Shown: positions 24,517-32,932 of the stretch, piece after piece | Layout of the letters: every line of letters begins with the position of its first letter | Position numbering within the stretch: position 1 is the first letter of the stretch | Origin: CATQHD01 sp965202675 | GTDB taxonomy: Bacteria; Actinomycetota; Acidimicrobiia; Spongiisociales; Spongiisociaceae | Length of the DNA stretch: 64,000 nt | Direction: 5' to 3' | Assembly: GCA_965202675.1 (NCBI GenBank) | Contig: OZ241842.1 | Span: 1,240,001 to 1,304,000, forward strand | Position numbers and translations under genes: made by a program | The notes under the pieces: generated by a model | Seen by the model: only the letters and a program-made list of their open reading frames with translations | What the model was told of the DNA's origin: nothing | Database searches by the model: none

Positions 24517-25556
24517 ATCACCTCGATCCTGGCCCCGCGCCCGCCCGCCGTGAACTCCCCGATCACCGCCGCGGCGGGGGCCGCCGCCGCCAGCCGCTCC
24601 ACCAGCCCGTCCAGCATCTCCGGAGGCGCCGCCATCAACAGGCCGCCGCTGGTCTGGGCGTCGGCCAGGATCTTGAGGTCGGTCTCCCCGACCCGGCTCT
24701 CGACGATCGGCGACACCGACTCCAGGTTGCGCAGGCTCCCGCCCGGATACACCCCCGCCCCCACCAGCTCGGCCACCCCGTCCAGCACCGGCACCGCCGA
24801 CATCCGGATACGCGCCGACGCCCCCGACGCCCGCAGCATCGACCGCAGATGCCCCAACAGCCCGAAGCCGGTTATATCCACCGCGGCGCGCACCCCGGCC
24901 TCGATCATGACCTCGGAGGCGGCCCGATTGAGAAAGGCCATGACCTCCACCGCCCGGCCGGCCAGCGCCGGGGGGGCAACCCCCTGCTTGACGGCGGCGG
25001 CGGCCACCCCGGTTCCGAGGGGTTTGGTGAGAACGACCGCATCGCCCGGACGGGCGGCCGAGTTGGCGGTCATCCGCTCCGGGTCGACCAGACCGGTTAC
25101 CGCGAACCCGTAGACGGGGGCCTCGTTGTCGATGGAATGGCCGCCTACGACCACCGCGCCGGCCTCGGCCATGACATCCGTTCCTCCGGCCAGCACCCGG
25201 CCCAGCAAGTCGAGCGGAAGCTTCGAGCGCGGCCAGCCCACCAGCTGGAGGGCGGTGAGCGGCCGCCCCCCCATCGCATATACATCCGACAGGGCGTTGG
25301 CGGCGGCGATCCGGCCCCAGTCGTAAGGGTCGTCCACGATGGGGGAGAAAAAGTCCACCGTCTGCACCAGGGCGCGTCCCTCTCCGATGCGGAAGACGCC
25401 TGCGTCGTCGTGGTCGGCCATCCCCACCAGCAGGTCCTCGTGGACGGCGGCGGCGTGGCCGGTGAAGGGGCGCAAGACCTGCGCCAGCTCGTCAGCGCCG
25501 AGCTTGGAGGCTCAGCCGCCGCCGGGCGCGAACGATGTGAGCCGAATCTCCGCCAC
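24513..25556 (-). CDS. selD: Selenophosphate synthetase, itself a selenoprotein
   Basis: Makes selenophosphate from selenide and ATP for selenocysteine and other selenium uses. The frame from GTG 25556 reads VAEIRLTSFAPGGG, then TGA (25514-25512), then ASKLGADELAQVLRPF. This is the SelD catalytic segment, in which position 15 is Cys or Sec, so the UGA is read as selenocysteine. AGGAGGTGATCT directly precedes the GTG. Downstream motifs include QTVDFFSPIVDDPYDWGRIA with the metal-binding Asp, NALSDVYAMGG and GGHSIDNEAPVYGFAVTGLV. Length is 347 residues, normal for SelD. An annotation that treats TGA as stop would truncate it to about 25475. Confidence 0.93.
25478..25510 (-). promoter_or_regulatory. 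SECIS-like hairpin downstream of the selD UGA
   Basis: Starting two bases after the UGA on the minus strand, CCT-CC-A-AGCTCG pairs with CGAGCT-GG-CGC-AGG around a seven-base loop GCGCTGA. A 6-bp core plus outer pairs places the apical loop about 14-20 bases past the UGA, within the range known for bacterial SECIS elements recognised by SelB. The region is also coding, as expected in bacteria. Confidence 0.6.
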
Positions 25557-25704
25557 AGATCACCTCCTTTGCCCTTCCATACCCGACCGCGGGCACACCG
25601 GCGCCGCAGCTCCGAGTTTGGCACAGCCGCCCCGCCTCCCGGCGCAAGCCCATCCCGTCCTGCGGTTGCGCCGTCCAAGCCCGGCGCACAGGTAACCTGA
25701 GGGC

Positions 25705-26181
25705 ATGAGCACTTCCCCCACCTGGCTGACCGAAGCCGCCTACCGGAAACTCCAGGAGGAGTACGACTCGCTTACCACCGAGGGCCGCCGCCGCATGTCG
25801 GAGCGGCTGGCCGAGGCGCGCTCCCACGGGGACATCCGGGAGAACGCCGACTACGACGCCGCCAAGACCGAGCAGGGCTTGATGGAGGCCCGCATCCGCA
25901 AGCTGCGCCACCTCCTCGACACCGCGGTGGTGGGAGAAGCCGAGGACGACGGCACGGTGCGGGTCGGCTCGATCGTGACCCTGCGGGACGAGGACGGGGA
26001 CGAAGACGAATACTTCGTGGCCGTCCCGGAGAACAAGGTGCGGGGATTCCTGCTCGCCTCCCCCAAGGGTCCGCTGGGGGCCGCCCTGATCGGCGCCTCG
26101 GCCGGTGACGAGGTTTCCTACGAAGCCCCGGGAGGAACCTTCACGGTGAACGTGGTGGCCGTCCGTCCCTACGAAGGCTGA
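25705..26181 (+). CDS. greA: Transcription elongation factor GreA
   Basis: A 158-residue Gre factor that reactivates backtracked RNA polymerase. The N-terminal coiled coil includes LTEAAYRKLQEEYDSL, with the tip acidic pair in GDIRENADYDAAK. The C-terminal FKBP-like domain has VRVGSIVTLRDEDGDED and SPKGPLGAALIGASAGDEV. Length and order are normal. It is divergent from selD across about 150 bases. Confidence 0.95.
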   Translation: MSTSPTWLTEAAYRKLQEEYDSLTTEGRRRMSERLAEARSHGDIRENADYDAAKTEQGLMEARIRKLRHLLDTAVVGEAEDDGTVRVGSIVTLRDEDGDEDEYFVAVPENKVRGFLLASPKGPLGAALIGASAGDEVSYEAPGGTFTVNVVAVRPYEG

Positions 26182-26276
26182 CCGTCCGAGCAGGCCGGCA
26201 ACAGGACAACCGGAGGGACAGCCCTAGGGATTAAAAATGGCCTCTAAATCCTCTATATGCTATAAACTGCCTACTT

Positions 26277-27491
26277 ATGAGTACCAGGAGCTACCAGACG
26301 GAACGGACGTACCTACGGACTCACCCCTGGATCAACTTCAAATTTGATCTGGGCGTACTCAAGCCCACAGACTGGATGCGGCTCGGAGAGGCGTCCGCCA
26401 AGGTGAAATGGATCAGCGAAGCGGTGTTGCCTCCCGGTCTTGAAGAACGACTTCTTCATATCTACCTGGCCAAGGGGATGCAGGCCACCACCGCCATCGA
26501 GGGCAACACCCTCGAAGAGGAGGAGGTGCAAAAGCTCCTGGAGGGAAACCTGCGGTTGCCGCCCAGCCTGCGGTACCTCGGACAGGAGGTGCAGAACGTC
26601 CTTGATGCTTACAACGGCATCGTCAAAGCGATCGAGGAAGACGGCGCCCGCGAGCTGTCCACCGAATTGATATGCCAATACAACGCCCAGGTTCTACAGG
26701 GCCTAGACCTCGAGGAGGGAGCGGTTCCCGGCAGGATCCGCACCGGGAATGTAGTGGTGGGCCGCTACCGCGGGGCGCCGCCGGAGGACTGCCGGTACCT
26801 CCTCGACCGGCTCTGCGAATGGCTCAACGGCCTTGATTTCAAGGCCTCGGGCGACGACGAGTACGGCTTTCTCAAGCTTGCCGCCAAGGCCGCGGCCGCC
26901 CACCTCTACCTGGCTTTCATCCATCCGTTCGACGACGGCAACGGAAGGACCGCCCGGTTGGTCGAGCTGCGGATCATGGTCGAGGCGGGCCTGCCGTTGG
27001 CGGCCTGCCACCTGCTGTCGAACCACTACAACCGGACCCGCACGAACTACTATCGCGTGCTCGACCGGGCCAGCCGAGTCGAGCCGTACGGAGTCGGGCC
27101 GTTCTTCTCCTACGCCTTGGCGGGCTTGGTCGACGGCTTGGACGAGCAGATCGGCTGGATAGCCGAAAGCCAATACAGGACCGCCTGGGAGAACTACATA
27201 ACCGAGCAGTTCGCCGGGCAGGACACCCCCGCCGGGAGGCGCCGGGCGATGCTGGTGCGCGATCTGCCCCCCGATCCGCCGACCCCCCGGGCCGGGATCA
27301 CCCACGTCTCGCCGCGGGTGGCCGAGGCCTACGCCGGCAAGGGCCCCAAGACGGTTACCCGCGACCTGAACCGGCTGCTGGAGATGGGCCTGATCCGCCG
27401 GGAAGGACGGCAGGGGTACGCTTCGAACCCGTCTTTATTGGATGCGTTCAAACCCCGCACTGCGTCATCACCGCAACAGCCGATAACCTGA
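26277..27491 (+). CDS. Fic-domain protein with inhibitory helix and C-terminal wHTH
   Basis: A 404-residue class II-like Fic protein, predicted to transfer AMP or a related group from a nucleotide. The active loop HPFDDGNGRTAR begins at H216. An N-terminal inhibitory motif TTAIEGN (about 71-77) fits the (S/T)xxxE(G/N) rule and would block the nucleotide site. The C-terminal 80 residues contain a winged-helix-like region (VTRDLNRLLEMGLIRREGRQ) suggesting DNA binding or autoregulation. An AT-rich stretch (26231-26276) upstream probably holds the promoter. Function could be regulatory or toxin-like. Confidence 0.9.
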   Translation: MSTRSYQTERTYLRTHPWINFKFDLGVLKPTDWMRLGEASAKVKWISEAVLPPGLEERLLHIYLAKGMQATTAIEGNTLEEEEVQKLLEGNLRLPPSLRYLGQEVQNVLDAYNGIVKAIEEDGARELSTELICQYNAQVLQGLDLEEGAVPGRIRTGNVVVGRYRGAPPEDCRYLLDRLCEWLNGLDFKASGDDEYGFLKLAAKAAAAHLYLAFIHPFDDGNGRTARLVELRIMVEAGLPLAACHLLSNHYNRTRTNYYRVLDRASRVEPYGVGPFFSYALAGLVDGLDEQIGWIAESQYRTAWENYITEQFAGQDTPAGRRRAMLVRDLPPDPPTPRAGITHVSPRVAEAYAGKGPKTVTRDLNRLLEMGLIRREGRQGYASNPSLLDAFKPRTASSPQQPIT

Positions 27492-27524
27492 CGCCGAAAC
27501 CCGCCCCAGACGAAAGGAACCGCC

Positions 27525-28907
27525 GTGAAGATACGGCTGCTGCGGCCGCGCGAGTTCGCCCAGCGTCTGCGCAGCGCGGCGCGGGTGCAGCCGGAGGCGG
27601 TGGAGGAATACCTCGACTCGCATATCTCCGAATGGGAGGCGTTGGCGGAGGCCGACCCCCACGACGCCGCCGACATCCTCGAGGAGCTGGGCGCCGACGC
27701 CGCCTCCGACCTGCTGGCCGAGCTGGATCCGCTCCCGGCGGCCGGCATCCTCGACGAGATGCGCCCCGGTATGGGCGCCGAGCTGCTGGAGGACCTGCCG
27801 CCCGGACGCGCCTCCGACCTGATCGCCGCCATGGACGCCGACATGGCGGCCGACCTGATGGGCGAGCTGAACGAGGAAGACCGGCAAACCCTGCTCGACA
27901 GCCTCGACCCCGACATCGCCCGCGAGCTCCTGGCCCTGCTGCAGCACGCCCCCGACTCGGCCGGCGGGCTGATGACCACCGAGGTGGCTGTTCTCCAGAA
28001 CGGGATGACCGCGGGCGAAGCCATCGAGCGGCTCCGGCAGCTACACAACCAGATCGAAGACCTCTCCTACGTGTACGTGGTGGACTACCGCCGCCACCTG
28101 ATGGGGGTGGTGTCGTTTCGCGACCTGGTGTTCGCCCGGCCGGGGACGGGGTTGGACGAGACCATGACCGCCAACCCGGTGTTCGTGCGGCCAGACACCG
28201 ATCGGGAGCGGGTGGCCGAGCTGGTCCAGCGCTACGGACTCTTCGGCCTGCCGGTGGTCGACCACTCGGGGGTGCTGATCGGCATGGTTACCCACGAAGC
28301 GGTGGTGGAGTCGGTGCAGGTCGAAGCCACCGAGGACTTCGCGGCGGCTATGGGGGCCGGCCCCGAAGAGACGGTGTTCACCCCGGTGCGGCGGGCGATC
28401 GCCATGCGCCTGCCGTGGATGGTGGTCAACCTGATCATGGCGGTGATAGTGGCGCTGGTGATCGAACGGCAGAGCAGCGTCATCGACGAGATCGGCCCGA
28501 TCCTGGCGGCCTTGATGCCGGTGGTGGCGCTGATCGGCGGCAACGCCGGCGCCCAGAGCCTGGCGGTGGTCATCAGGTCTATGGCGCTCGGCGGCGTGGC
28601 GCCCAGCCGGGTGTGGAGGGTGGTTTCCCACCAGGTGGCTATCGGCGTCATCAACTCCATCCCGATCGGACTGCTGGCCGCCCTGGTGGGGCTGGCCTTC
28701 GGCGGCAGCCTGCATTTCGGGCTGACCATGGGCGTAGCAACGGTCGTCAACCTGGCGGTCGGCACCCTGGCCGGCGCCGGCATCCCCCTGCTTCTCCGGC
28801 AGATGGGCCTCGATCCGGCCCTGGCCTCCAATATCTTCCTCACCCTGGTGACCGACGTGATCGGCTTCGGCGGCTTCCTGGTGGTGGCAGCCCTGCTGCT
28901 CGGCTGA
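27525..28907 (+). CDS. mgtE: Magnesium transporter MgtE
   Basis: A 460-residue Mg2+ channel. The acidic N domain (HDAADILEELGADAASDLLA and similar repeats) and two CBS domains (about residues 140-265) sense cytosolic Mg2+. Five membrane helices form the pore, with the hallmark segment around ALMPVVALIGGNAGAQSLAV and VTDVIGFGGFLVVAALLLG at the end. The start is GTG 27525, 33 bases after the Fic gene, a spacing too short for an obvious riboswitch. Confidence 0.94.
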   Translation: MKIRLLRPREFAQRLRSAARVQPEAVEEYLDSHISEWEALAEADPHDAADILEELGADAASDLLAELDPLPAAGILDEMRPGMGAELLEDLPPGRASDLIAAMDADMAADLMGELNEEDRQTLLDSLDPDIARELLALLQHAPDSAGGLMTTEVAVLQNGMTAGEAIERLRQLHNQIEDLSYVYVVDYRRHLMGVVSFRDLVFARPGTGLDETMTANPVFVRPDTDRERVAELVQRYGLFGLPVVDHSGVLIGMVTHEAVVESVQVEATEDFAAAMGAGPEETVFTPVRRAIAMRLPWMVVNLIMAVIVALVIERQSSVIDEIGPILAALMPVVALIGGNAGAQSLAVVIRSMALGGVAPSRVWRVVSHQVAIGVINSIPIGLLAALVGLAFGGSLHFGLTMGVATVVNLAVGTLAGAGIPLLLRQMGLDPALASNIFLTLVTDVIGFGGFLVVAALLLG

Positions 28908-28941
28908 AACAACCGGCCTGCGCCGGCCGCCGGATCGGAAA

Positions 28942-29493
28942 TCAGGAACCGACGGTGAGGCCGGGGAAGTCGGCGTAGGGACCGTAGAAGGTAACCTCCA
29001 CACCGTTTTCGATGCGGAGAAAGAGGCGGGAGTCGAGGGCGTTCTGCTGCTCCTCGGTGCGTTCCTCCAGGATGGCGAGGTCGGCGGCGCCGCGGTCGTC
29101 CACCACGATGGCTCCGCTGGGCGAGTAACGCTCCACGATGTCGTAGACGAGGTTTTCGAGGCGCACGCTGGAGTAGGACCCCGGCTCCACCACGACCACC
29201 AGGGTCTCGCGCCCGTCCTTGATCAACCGGTGAATCACCTCATAGTCGGGCAATCCGCCGTCGGCGGCGGCGGTCGAGGAGGTTTGATCTGGCTCGACGG
29301 ACTCGTCGGGGGCCGCGGTAGTCGAAGAGGAAGCCGCCGCGCCGGTCGTCGGCGGAACCTCCCCGGAATCGGCGGCCGCCTCGGTAGAGGGAAACGAGGG
29401 GAGGGTCGCCGGGGCTTCCTGGACGCCCCTGTTGCAGGCCGCGCCCAGCAACACCGCCGCCGTCAACAAGCCGATCAGCCGCACAGACCTCAT
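28942..29493 (-). CDS. Small lipoprotein of unknown function
   Basis: A 183-residue lipoprotein with signal MRSVRLIGLLTAAVLLGAAC. A Ser/Thr/Ala/Glu-rich linker of about 60 residues leads to a compact C-terminal domain (DYEVIHRLIKDGRETLVVVV, EPGSYSSVRLENLVYDIVER, VEVTFYGPYADFPGLTVGS). No family was recognised. It is convergent with mgtE. Confidence 0.7.
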   Translation of the reverse strand: MRSVRLIGLLTAAVLLGAACNRGVQEAPATLPSFPSTEAAADSGEVPPTTGAAASSSTTAAPDESVEPDQTSSTAAADGGLPDYEVIHRLIKDGRETLVVVVEPGSYSSVRLENLVYDIVERYSPSGAIVVDDRGAADLAILEERTEEQQNALDSRLFLRIENGVEVTFYGPYADFPGLTVGS

Positions 29494-29845
29494 TTCATCC
29501 TTCCCCTCATCCCTTCCCCGGCCGATTGCCTTCAGGGTAACGCATCCAGTTCGCTGTCATACAGGGCGTCAAACGAAACAGAACTCCGGTCGGCTGCTGC
29601 TAATAAGAGGGGCGCGCGGATAGGGGGTAGGGAACCGAAAGTGTTCCTGCAAGCAACTGTTGGATGGTCTGCCCGATGAGCATGGGCGGCAGGACGCTGC
29701 ACCCGCCGACGGAACAGCGAAGGCATCCCTGTCCGCGCCTCCTCTTGCCCTCGGTCGTCTTCTACAGAGAAAATCAACACCGCGCGCAAGCCGAACCCTT
29801 CCTGCGAACCCACTGGTCAAGCCCCTGTTCCGCCACCGGACCCCG

Positions 29846-29911
29846 GCAAGAACGCGAAAAACCCCCGCCCCCGCGCCCCGCTTCGCGGGCCCGGCCCCCA
29901 CCGCCACCATG
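29846..29911 (-). repeat. Dispersed RNA-like repeat, copy R1, 3' part (split by IS110)
   Basis: Reverse complement of the tail of copy R5. On the minus strand it reads a CCCGC-GAA-GCGGG hairpin, a GC-rich segment, then TTTTTCGCGTTCT. Similarity to the R5 flank continues leftward to about 29745 (shared stretch CCCCGGCAAGAACGCGAAAA). The element is cut here by the IS110-family insertion; the other part resumes at 31223. The rest of 29494-29845 holds no recognisable gene. Confidence 0.75.
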
Positions 29912-29970
29912 CGTGTTTTACTGGAGGGTGGTAGGCCCCGGTAGGGATGGCTCAACGCCACCTGCCCCGG

Positions 29971-30000
29971 ATTTGCTCCAGCATGCTGGAGCAAATTTTT
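29971..30000 (+). terminator. 26-bp perfect palindrome followed by TTTT inside the IS110 left end
   Basis: Bases 29971-29996 are a perfect palindrome (ATTTGCTCCAGCA joined to its complement) followed by TTTT. It can act as an intrinsic terminator blocking read-through into the transposase, or be part of the IS110 left-end RNA. The segment from here to 30153 is the best candidate region for a bridge RNA. Confidence 0.5.
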
Positions 30001-30153
30001 CGGTGGCTTTCTCGGTGACTGCCTCCCTGCCGGGTCCCCAGTGGATGTCGCTTAATAGGAGCTTGATTGCCCACACGTGTACGGGTTTTCCCTACGCATG
30101 GTTGCGCACCACCCGGGGTTCTACCACCGTAACCAGAACAGAAAGGATACCCC

Positions 30154-31209
30154 ATGTCCACCACCACCGGGAACCCGGCACCGGCGGCCGTAGCCGGGAT
30201 TGATTCCCACAAAGACACCCTGGCGGCCTGCGTGATCGACCAGACGGGACGGCCCGTCGAGCACCAGACCTTCCCCAACACCCCCCAAGGGCACCGCAAA
30301 GCCATCGCCTGGCTCCAACGCCGCAACATCGCCCGGGTCGGGATCGAGGGATCCGGAAGCTACGGACGGCCCCTGGCGCTGCGGCTCGCCGCCCAGGGCG
30401 TCAACACGGTCGAGGTTCCCCCGCAGATGACCGCCCAAGCCCGCCGCCGGCAGCGCACCCGCCAAAAAACCGACCGCCTCGACGCGCTGGCCATCGCCCG
30501 CGTCGCCGCCCGCGAGGACGACCTCCCGGCGCCTCGCTGCGACGAAGCAACCGACGACCTGCGGTCTTTGGTGTTCTACCGCCGGGAGTTGGTCGAAGCC
30601 CGCACCGCTCAGATCAACCGCCTCCACGCGGATCTGATCCAGCTCCGGCCCGGATACCACAAACAACTGGGCGCCGAAGGCCTGGCCACGCCCAAGGCTC
30701 TCAACCGGGTCAGCCGGCAGATCGCCAAATGCCCGACCACCCGAGCCCAGGTCGCTAAATCCCGGATCAAGAACATACGGCAACTGCTGCGCCAGGTCCA
30801 GGACCTCGACGCCCAGATAGCCTGCCTCATGGACGCGATCGACACTCCCCTGACCGGCATCCACGGCATCGGGACCCTCACCGCCGCAGAAATCATCGCC
30901 GAAGCGGGCGAACCCGGCCGATACCCCACCAAGGCCAAATTCGCCATGGCCAACGGAACCGCACCCATCGAGGCGTCCTCAGGGCGGGTGGTGCGGCACC
31001 GGCTCAACCGAGGCGGCAACCGCCGCATCAACCGGGCGCTCTACTACGCGGCGCTGTCCCAGATCGCCCGGCCCGGCACCGAGGGACGATGCTTCTACGA
31101 ACGGCTCCTCAAACAAGGCAAAACCAAACGAGAAGCCCTCCGCATCCTAAAAACGGCGCATCTCCGACCGGGTCTGGACCCACCTCCAAACCACCAACAT
31201 TTGACATAG
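30154..31209 (+). CDS. IS110-family transposase with shifted C-terminus
   Basis: A 351-residue DEDD transposase. The RuvC-like N-domain has AGIDSHKDTLAACV (first Asp), VGIEGSGSY (Glu) and KTDRLDALAIARVAA (last Asp pair). The Tnp_20 domain has GIHGIGTLTAAEIIAEAGE with SGRVVRHRLNRGGNRRIN. The end reads ILKTAHLRPGLDPPPN, but skipping one A in the A5 run at 31150-31154 would give the family-typical LKRRISDRVWTHLQ. The last roughly 20 residues are therefore frameshifted, by a real indel or a read error. Confidence 0.92.
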   Translation: MSTTTGNPAPAAVAGIDSHKDTLAACVIDQTGRPVEHQTFPNTPQGHRKAIAWLQRRNIARVGIEGSGSYGRPLALRLAAQGVNTVEVPPQMTAQARRRQRTRQKTDRLDALAIARVAAREDDLPAPRCDEATDDLRSLVFYRRELVEARTAQINRLHADLIQLRPGYHKQLGAEGLATPKALNRVSRQIAKCPTTRAQVAKSRIKNIRQLLRQVQDLDAQIACLMDAIDTPLTGIHGIGTLTAAEIIAEAGEPGRYPTKAKFAMANGTAPIEASSGRVVRHRLNRGGNRRINRALYYAALSQIARPGTEGRCFYERLLKQGKTKREALRILKTAHLRPGLDPPPNHQHLT

Positions 31210-31222
31210 GAGCTCACCGAGA

Positions 31223-31352
31223 ATCCGGACGCGGCCGGTCAGTACCCGGAGGCTCGCGTTCGAAAAGATGATCCCTGTCACGGTCTGCGGCGCCAGCCGA
31301 CCGGAGGTGATTGCGGCACCTTCATTATCCCGCATCGGTGCGACAAGGTCAA
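31223..31352 (-). ncRNA. Dispersed RNA-like repeat, copy R1, promoter and 5' part
   Basis: On the minus strand TTGACC (31352-31347) and GATAAT (31329-31324) are 17 bp apart. They are followed by GAAGG and a GC-rich stretch matching R5 to about 85 percent by eye (GCGCCGCAGACCG, GACAGGGATCATCTT). The RNA would run into the IS110 element at about 31222, so this copy is probably broken. Confidence 0.6.
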
Positions 31353-31384
31353 TACCCTTATGGGCGGATCTGACGGATTTTTTT

Positions 31385-32751
31385 GAGGCTTCGCGAAAAC
31401 GTGGGGAAATGGGGGTTGGGTGGGGTCTGGGTCCTTGGTTTGGGGTCGGGGCCCGACTGTAATCGGTGACTGTAAGAACAAGCCGATTACGAGGAGGGCC
31501 CCGATGGGCTGGGATGATATAACGATACCGTTGGGGTTGCGGGCGGTGCGGGTGATAGCAGTGTTGGAGAACACCCCCACCCGGCTGAAGGCCGGGGTCC
31601 GGTCGGGGTGGTCGGTGTCCCGGTGCCCTTCGTGCGGGCACAAGTGCCGCAGGGTGCATGACACCCGCCCCCGACAGGTGCGGGATATGGTCATGGCGGG
31701 GCGGCGGGTGACGCTGGTGTGGCAGCGCCGGCGGTTTGTGTGCGATGACTGCGGCGCCCGGCATCTGGAGTCCCATCCCGAGTTCGAGGGGAACCTGACC
31801 CGCCGCCTGGCCCGCCAGATCGTCGTCGATACCCGGGTGATGACCATCTCGGCGGTAGCCAAACGCGAAGGGCTGGGATGGCACAAGGTCATGGGGTTGG
31901 TGGCCGCCTGGTCGAACCGGGTAGCTCAACACCGCCGCCGCAGGCGCTGCCGGGTGCTGCTGGTGGACGAGACTTCCATCCAGCGGGGCCACAAGTATGT
32001 GACGGTGATCAAAAACGGGGACACCGGCAAGGTGCTGGACATGGTCGAGCACCGCTCCGCAGCCGCTCTAGCAGGGTTTCTGCGTTCCCAGCCCCGATCC
32101 TGGCGGTGTCGGGTCAAAGTCGTGGTAACCGACGGCTCCCGCCCGTATAGGAAAGCAATCAACGTCTGGCTGCCCCACGCCCGCCATGTCCTGGACCGGT
32201 TCCATGTTGTCCGCTGGTTCGCCGCCGGCCTCAACGCCGTGCGCCGCGACGTCCAACGCCGGAAAGACAAAGCAAGCCCGGTGTTCGACCACGACGTGTT
32301 CCGAGCCCGGTTCGTACTCCTGCGGCGCCCCGACCGGCTCACCCCCGACGAGACCGAACGCCTCGAACAACTCCTGGAGCGGCGTCCCCGCCTGCGGACG
32401 GCCTGGGACGCCCTGGCCGAGCTCCACGGCCTCTACCTCGCCGAGGACTACCAAGCCGCCCTCGCCGCCCTGCGCCGCTTCGCCGCCCTCTACGCCGCCG
32501 GGGAGCTCCCCGAGTTCGGCAAAGTAATGGACACCGTCAGCGCCTGGGAAAACGAAATCCTCGACTGGCACCTTACCGGACGACCCTCCAACGGCCGCCT
32601 CGAAGGAACCAACAACCTCCTCCAGGTACTACGTCGAACCGCCCACGGATTCACCAACCCCTACAACTACGCAGCCCGAGGACTCCTACTAACCTGACAA
32701 CCACACCGACAACACCACCCCACCCCAAATCCCACACTTTCGCGAAGGGCC
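31385..32751 (+). mobile_element. ISL3-family insertion sequence with 8-bp target duplication
   Basis: The ends are GAGGCTTCGCGAAAACGTGG (left) and the complement of GGCCCTTCGCGAAAGTGTGG (right), matching at 15 of 20 positions. ATTTTTTT occurs on both sides (31377-31384 and 32752-32759), an 8-bp duplication as expected for ISL3. Copy R5 has this target uninterrupted (ATTTTTTTGTCATTCC). Length is 1367 bp with a single transposase gene that appears intact. Confidence 0.85.
31504..32697 (+). CDS. ISL3-family transposase
   Basis: A 397-residue transposase. The N-terminal zinc-ribbon includes CPSCGHKCRRVHD and CDDCGARHLE. A helix-turn-helix follows (MTISAVAKREGLGWHKVMGL). The DDE domain has VLLVDETSIQRGHKYVTVI, VVVTDGSRPYRKAINVWLPH, HVLDRFHVVRWF, and the C-terminal Glu in SNGRLEGTNNLLQVL. 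ATG 31504 follows GGAGGGCCCCG. No frameshift was noticed, so it may be active. Confidence 0.95.
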   Translation: MGWDDITIPLGLRAVRVIAVLENTPTRLKAGVRSGWSVSRCPSCGHKCRRVHDTRPRQVRDMVMAGRRVTLVWQRRRFVCDDCGARHLESHPEFEGNLTRRLARQIVVDTRVMTISAVAKREGLGWHKVMGLVAAWSNRVAQHRRRRRCRVLLVDETSIQRGHKYVTVIKNGDTGKVLDMVEHRSAAALAGFLRSQPRSWRCRVKVVVTDGSRPYRKAINVWLPHARHVLDRFHVVRWFAAGLNAVRRDVQRRKDKASPVFDHDVFRARFVLLRRPDRLTPDETERLEQLLERRPRLRTAWDALAELHGLYLAEDYQAALAALRRFAALYAAGELPEFGKVMDTVSAWENEILDWHLTGRPSNGRLEGTNNLLQVLRRTAHGFTNPYNYAARGLLLT

Positions 32752-32837
32752 ATTTTTTTGTCATTCCATGATCAAGGTCTCCTCTGCTACTGTTGTTCGA
32801 ATGTTTACAGCCTCAGCCGCTTCGGTGGTTGAGTGTC

Positions 32838-32878
32838 GGGCCCGCCCCTGTCAGGGGGCGGGCCCTTGTTCTTCTGTT
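32838..32878 (+). terminator. Intrinsic terminator
   Basis: An 11-bp perfect stem (GGGCCCGCCCC with GGGGCGGGCCC, six-base loop) at 32838-32865 is followed by the T-rich TTGTTCTTCTGTT. It lies between the ISL3 element and the phytanoyl-CoA dioxygenase gene. No gene that it obviously serves was found in 32760-32837. Confidence 0.7.
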
Positions 32879-32932
32879 CTCTTCGGTCTGCCGCCGCGGT
32901 TATCATCGGAGGCGAGCCAGGAAAGGGGCGCG

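Larger units (their letters stand above)
29912..31222 (+). mobile_element. IS110-family insertion sequence (ends inferred from empty site)
   Basis: Copy R5 (57347-57545) carries the uninterrupted sequence: its reverse complement runs CCACCACCTGC directly into ATATCCGGACGC. In this copy the same flanks are separated by about 1.31 kb: left flank ends CCACCATGC near 29911 and right flank resumes AATCCGGACGC near 31222. That length is normal for IS110. As usual for this family, no terminal inverted repeats are seen. About 240 noncoding bases lie before the transposase, where IS110-group elements encode their bridge RNA. Confidence 0.75.

Noticed and set aside
31420..31503. Longer start of the ISL3 transposase
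   Set aside because: ATG 31504 has GGAGGG directly upstream, while the extension reads low-complexity residues from the IS end.
32768..32932. N-terminal extension of the PhyH protein
   Set aside because: It crosses an intrinsic terminator hairpin and has no PhyH likeness. GTG 32933 has a better ribosome site.
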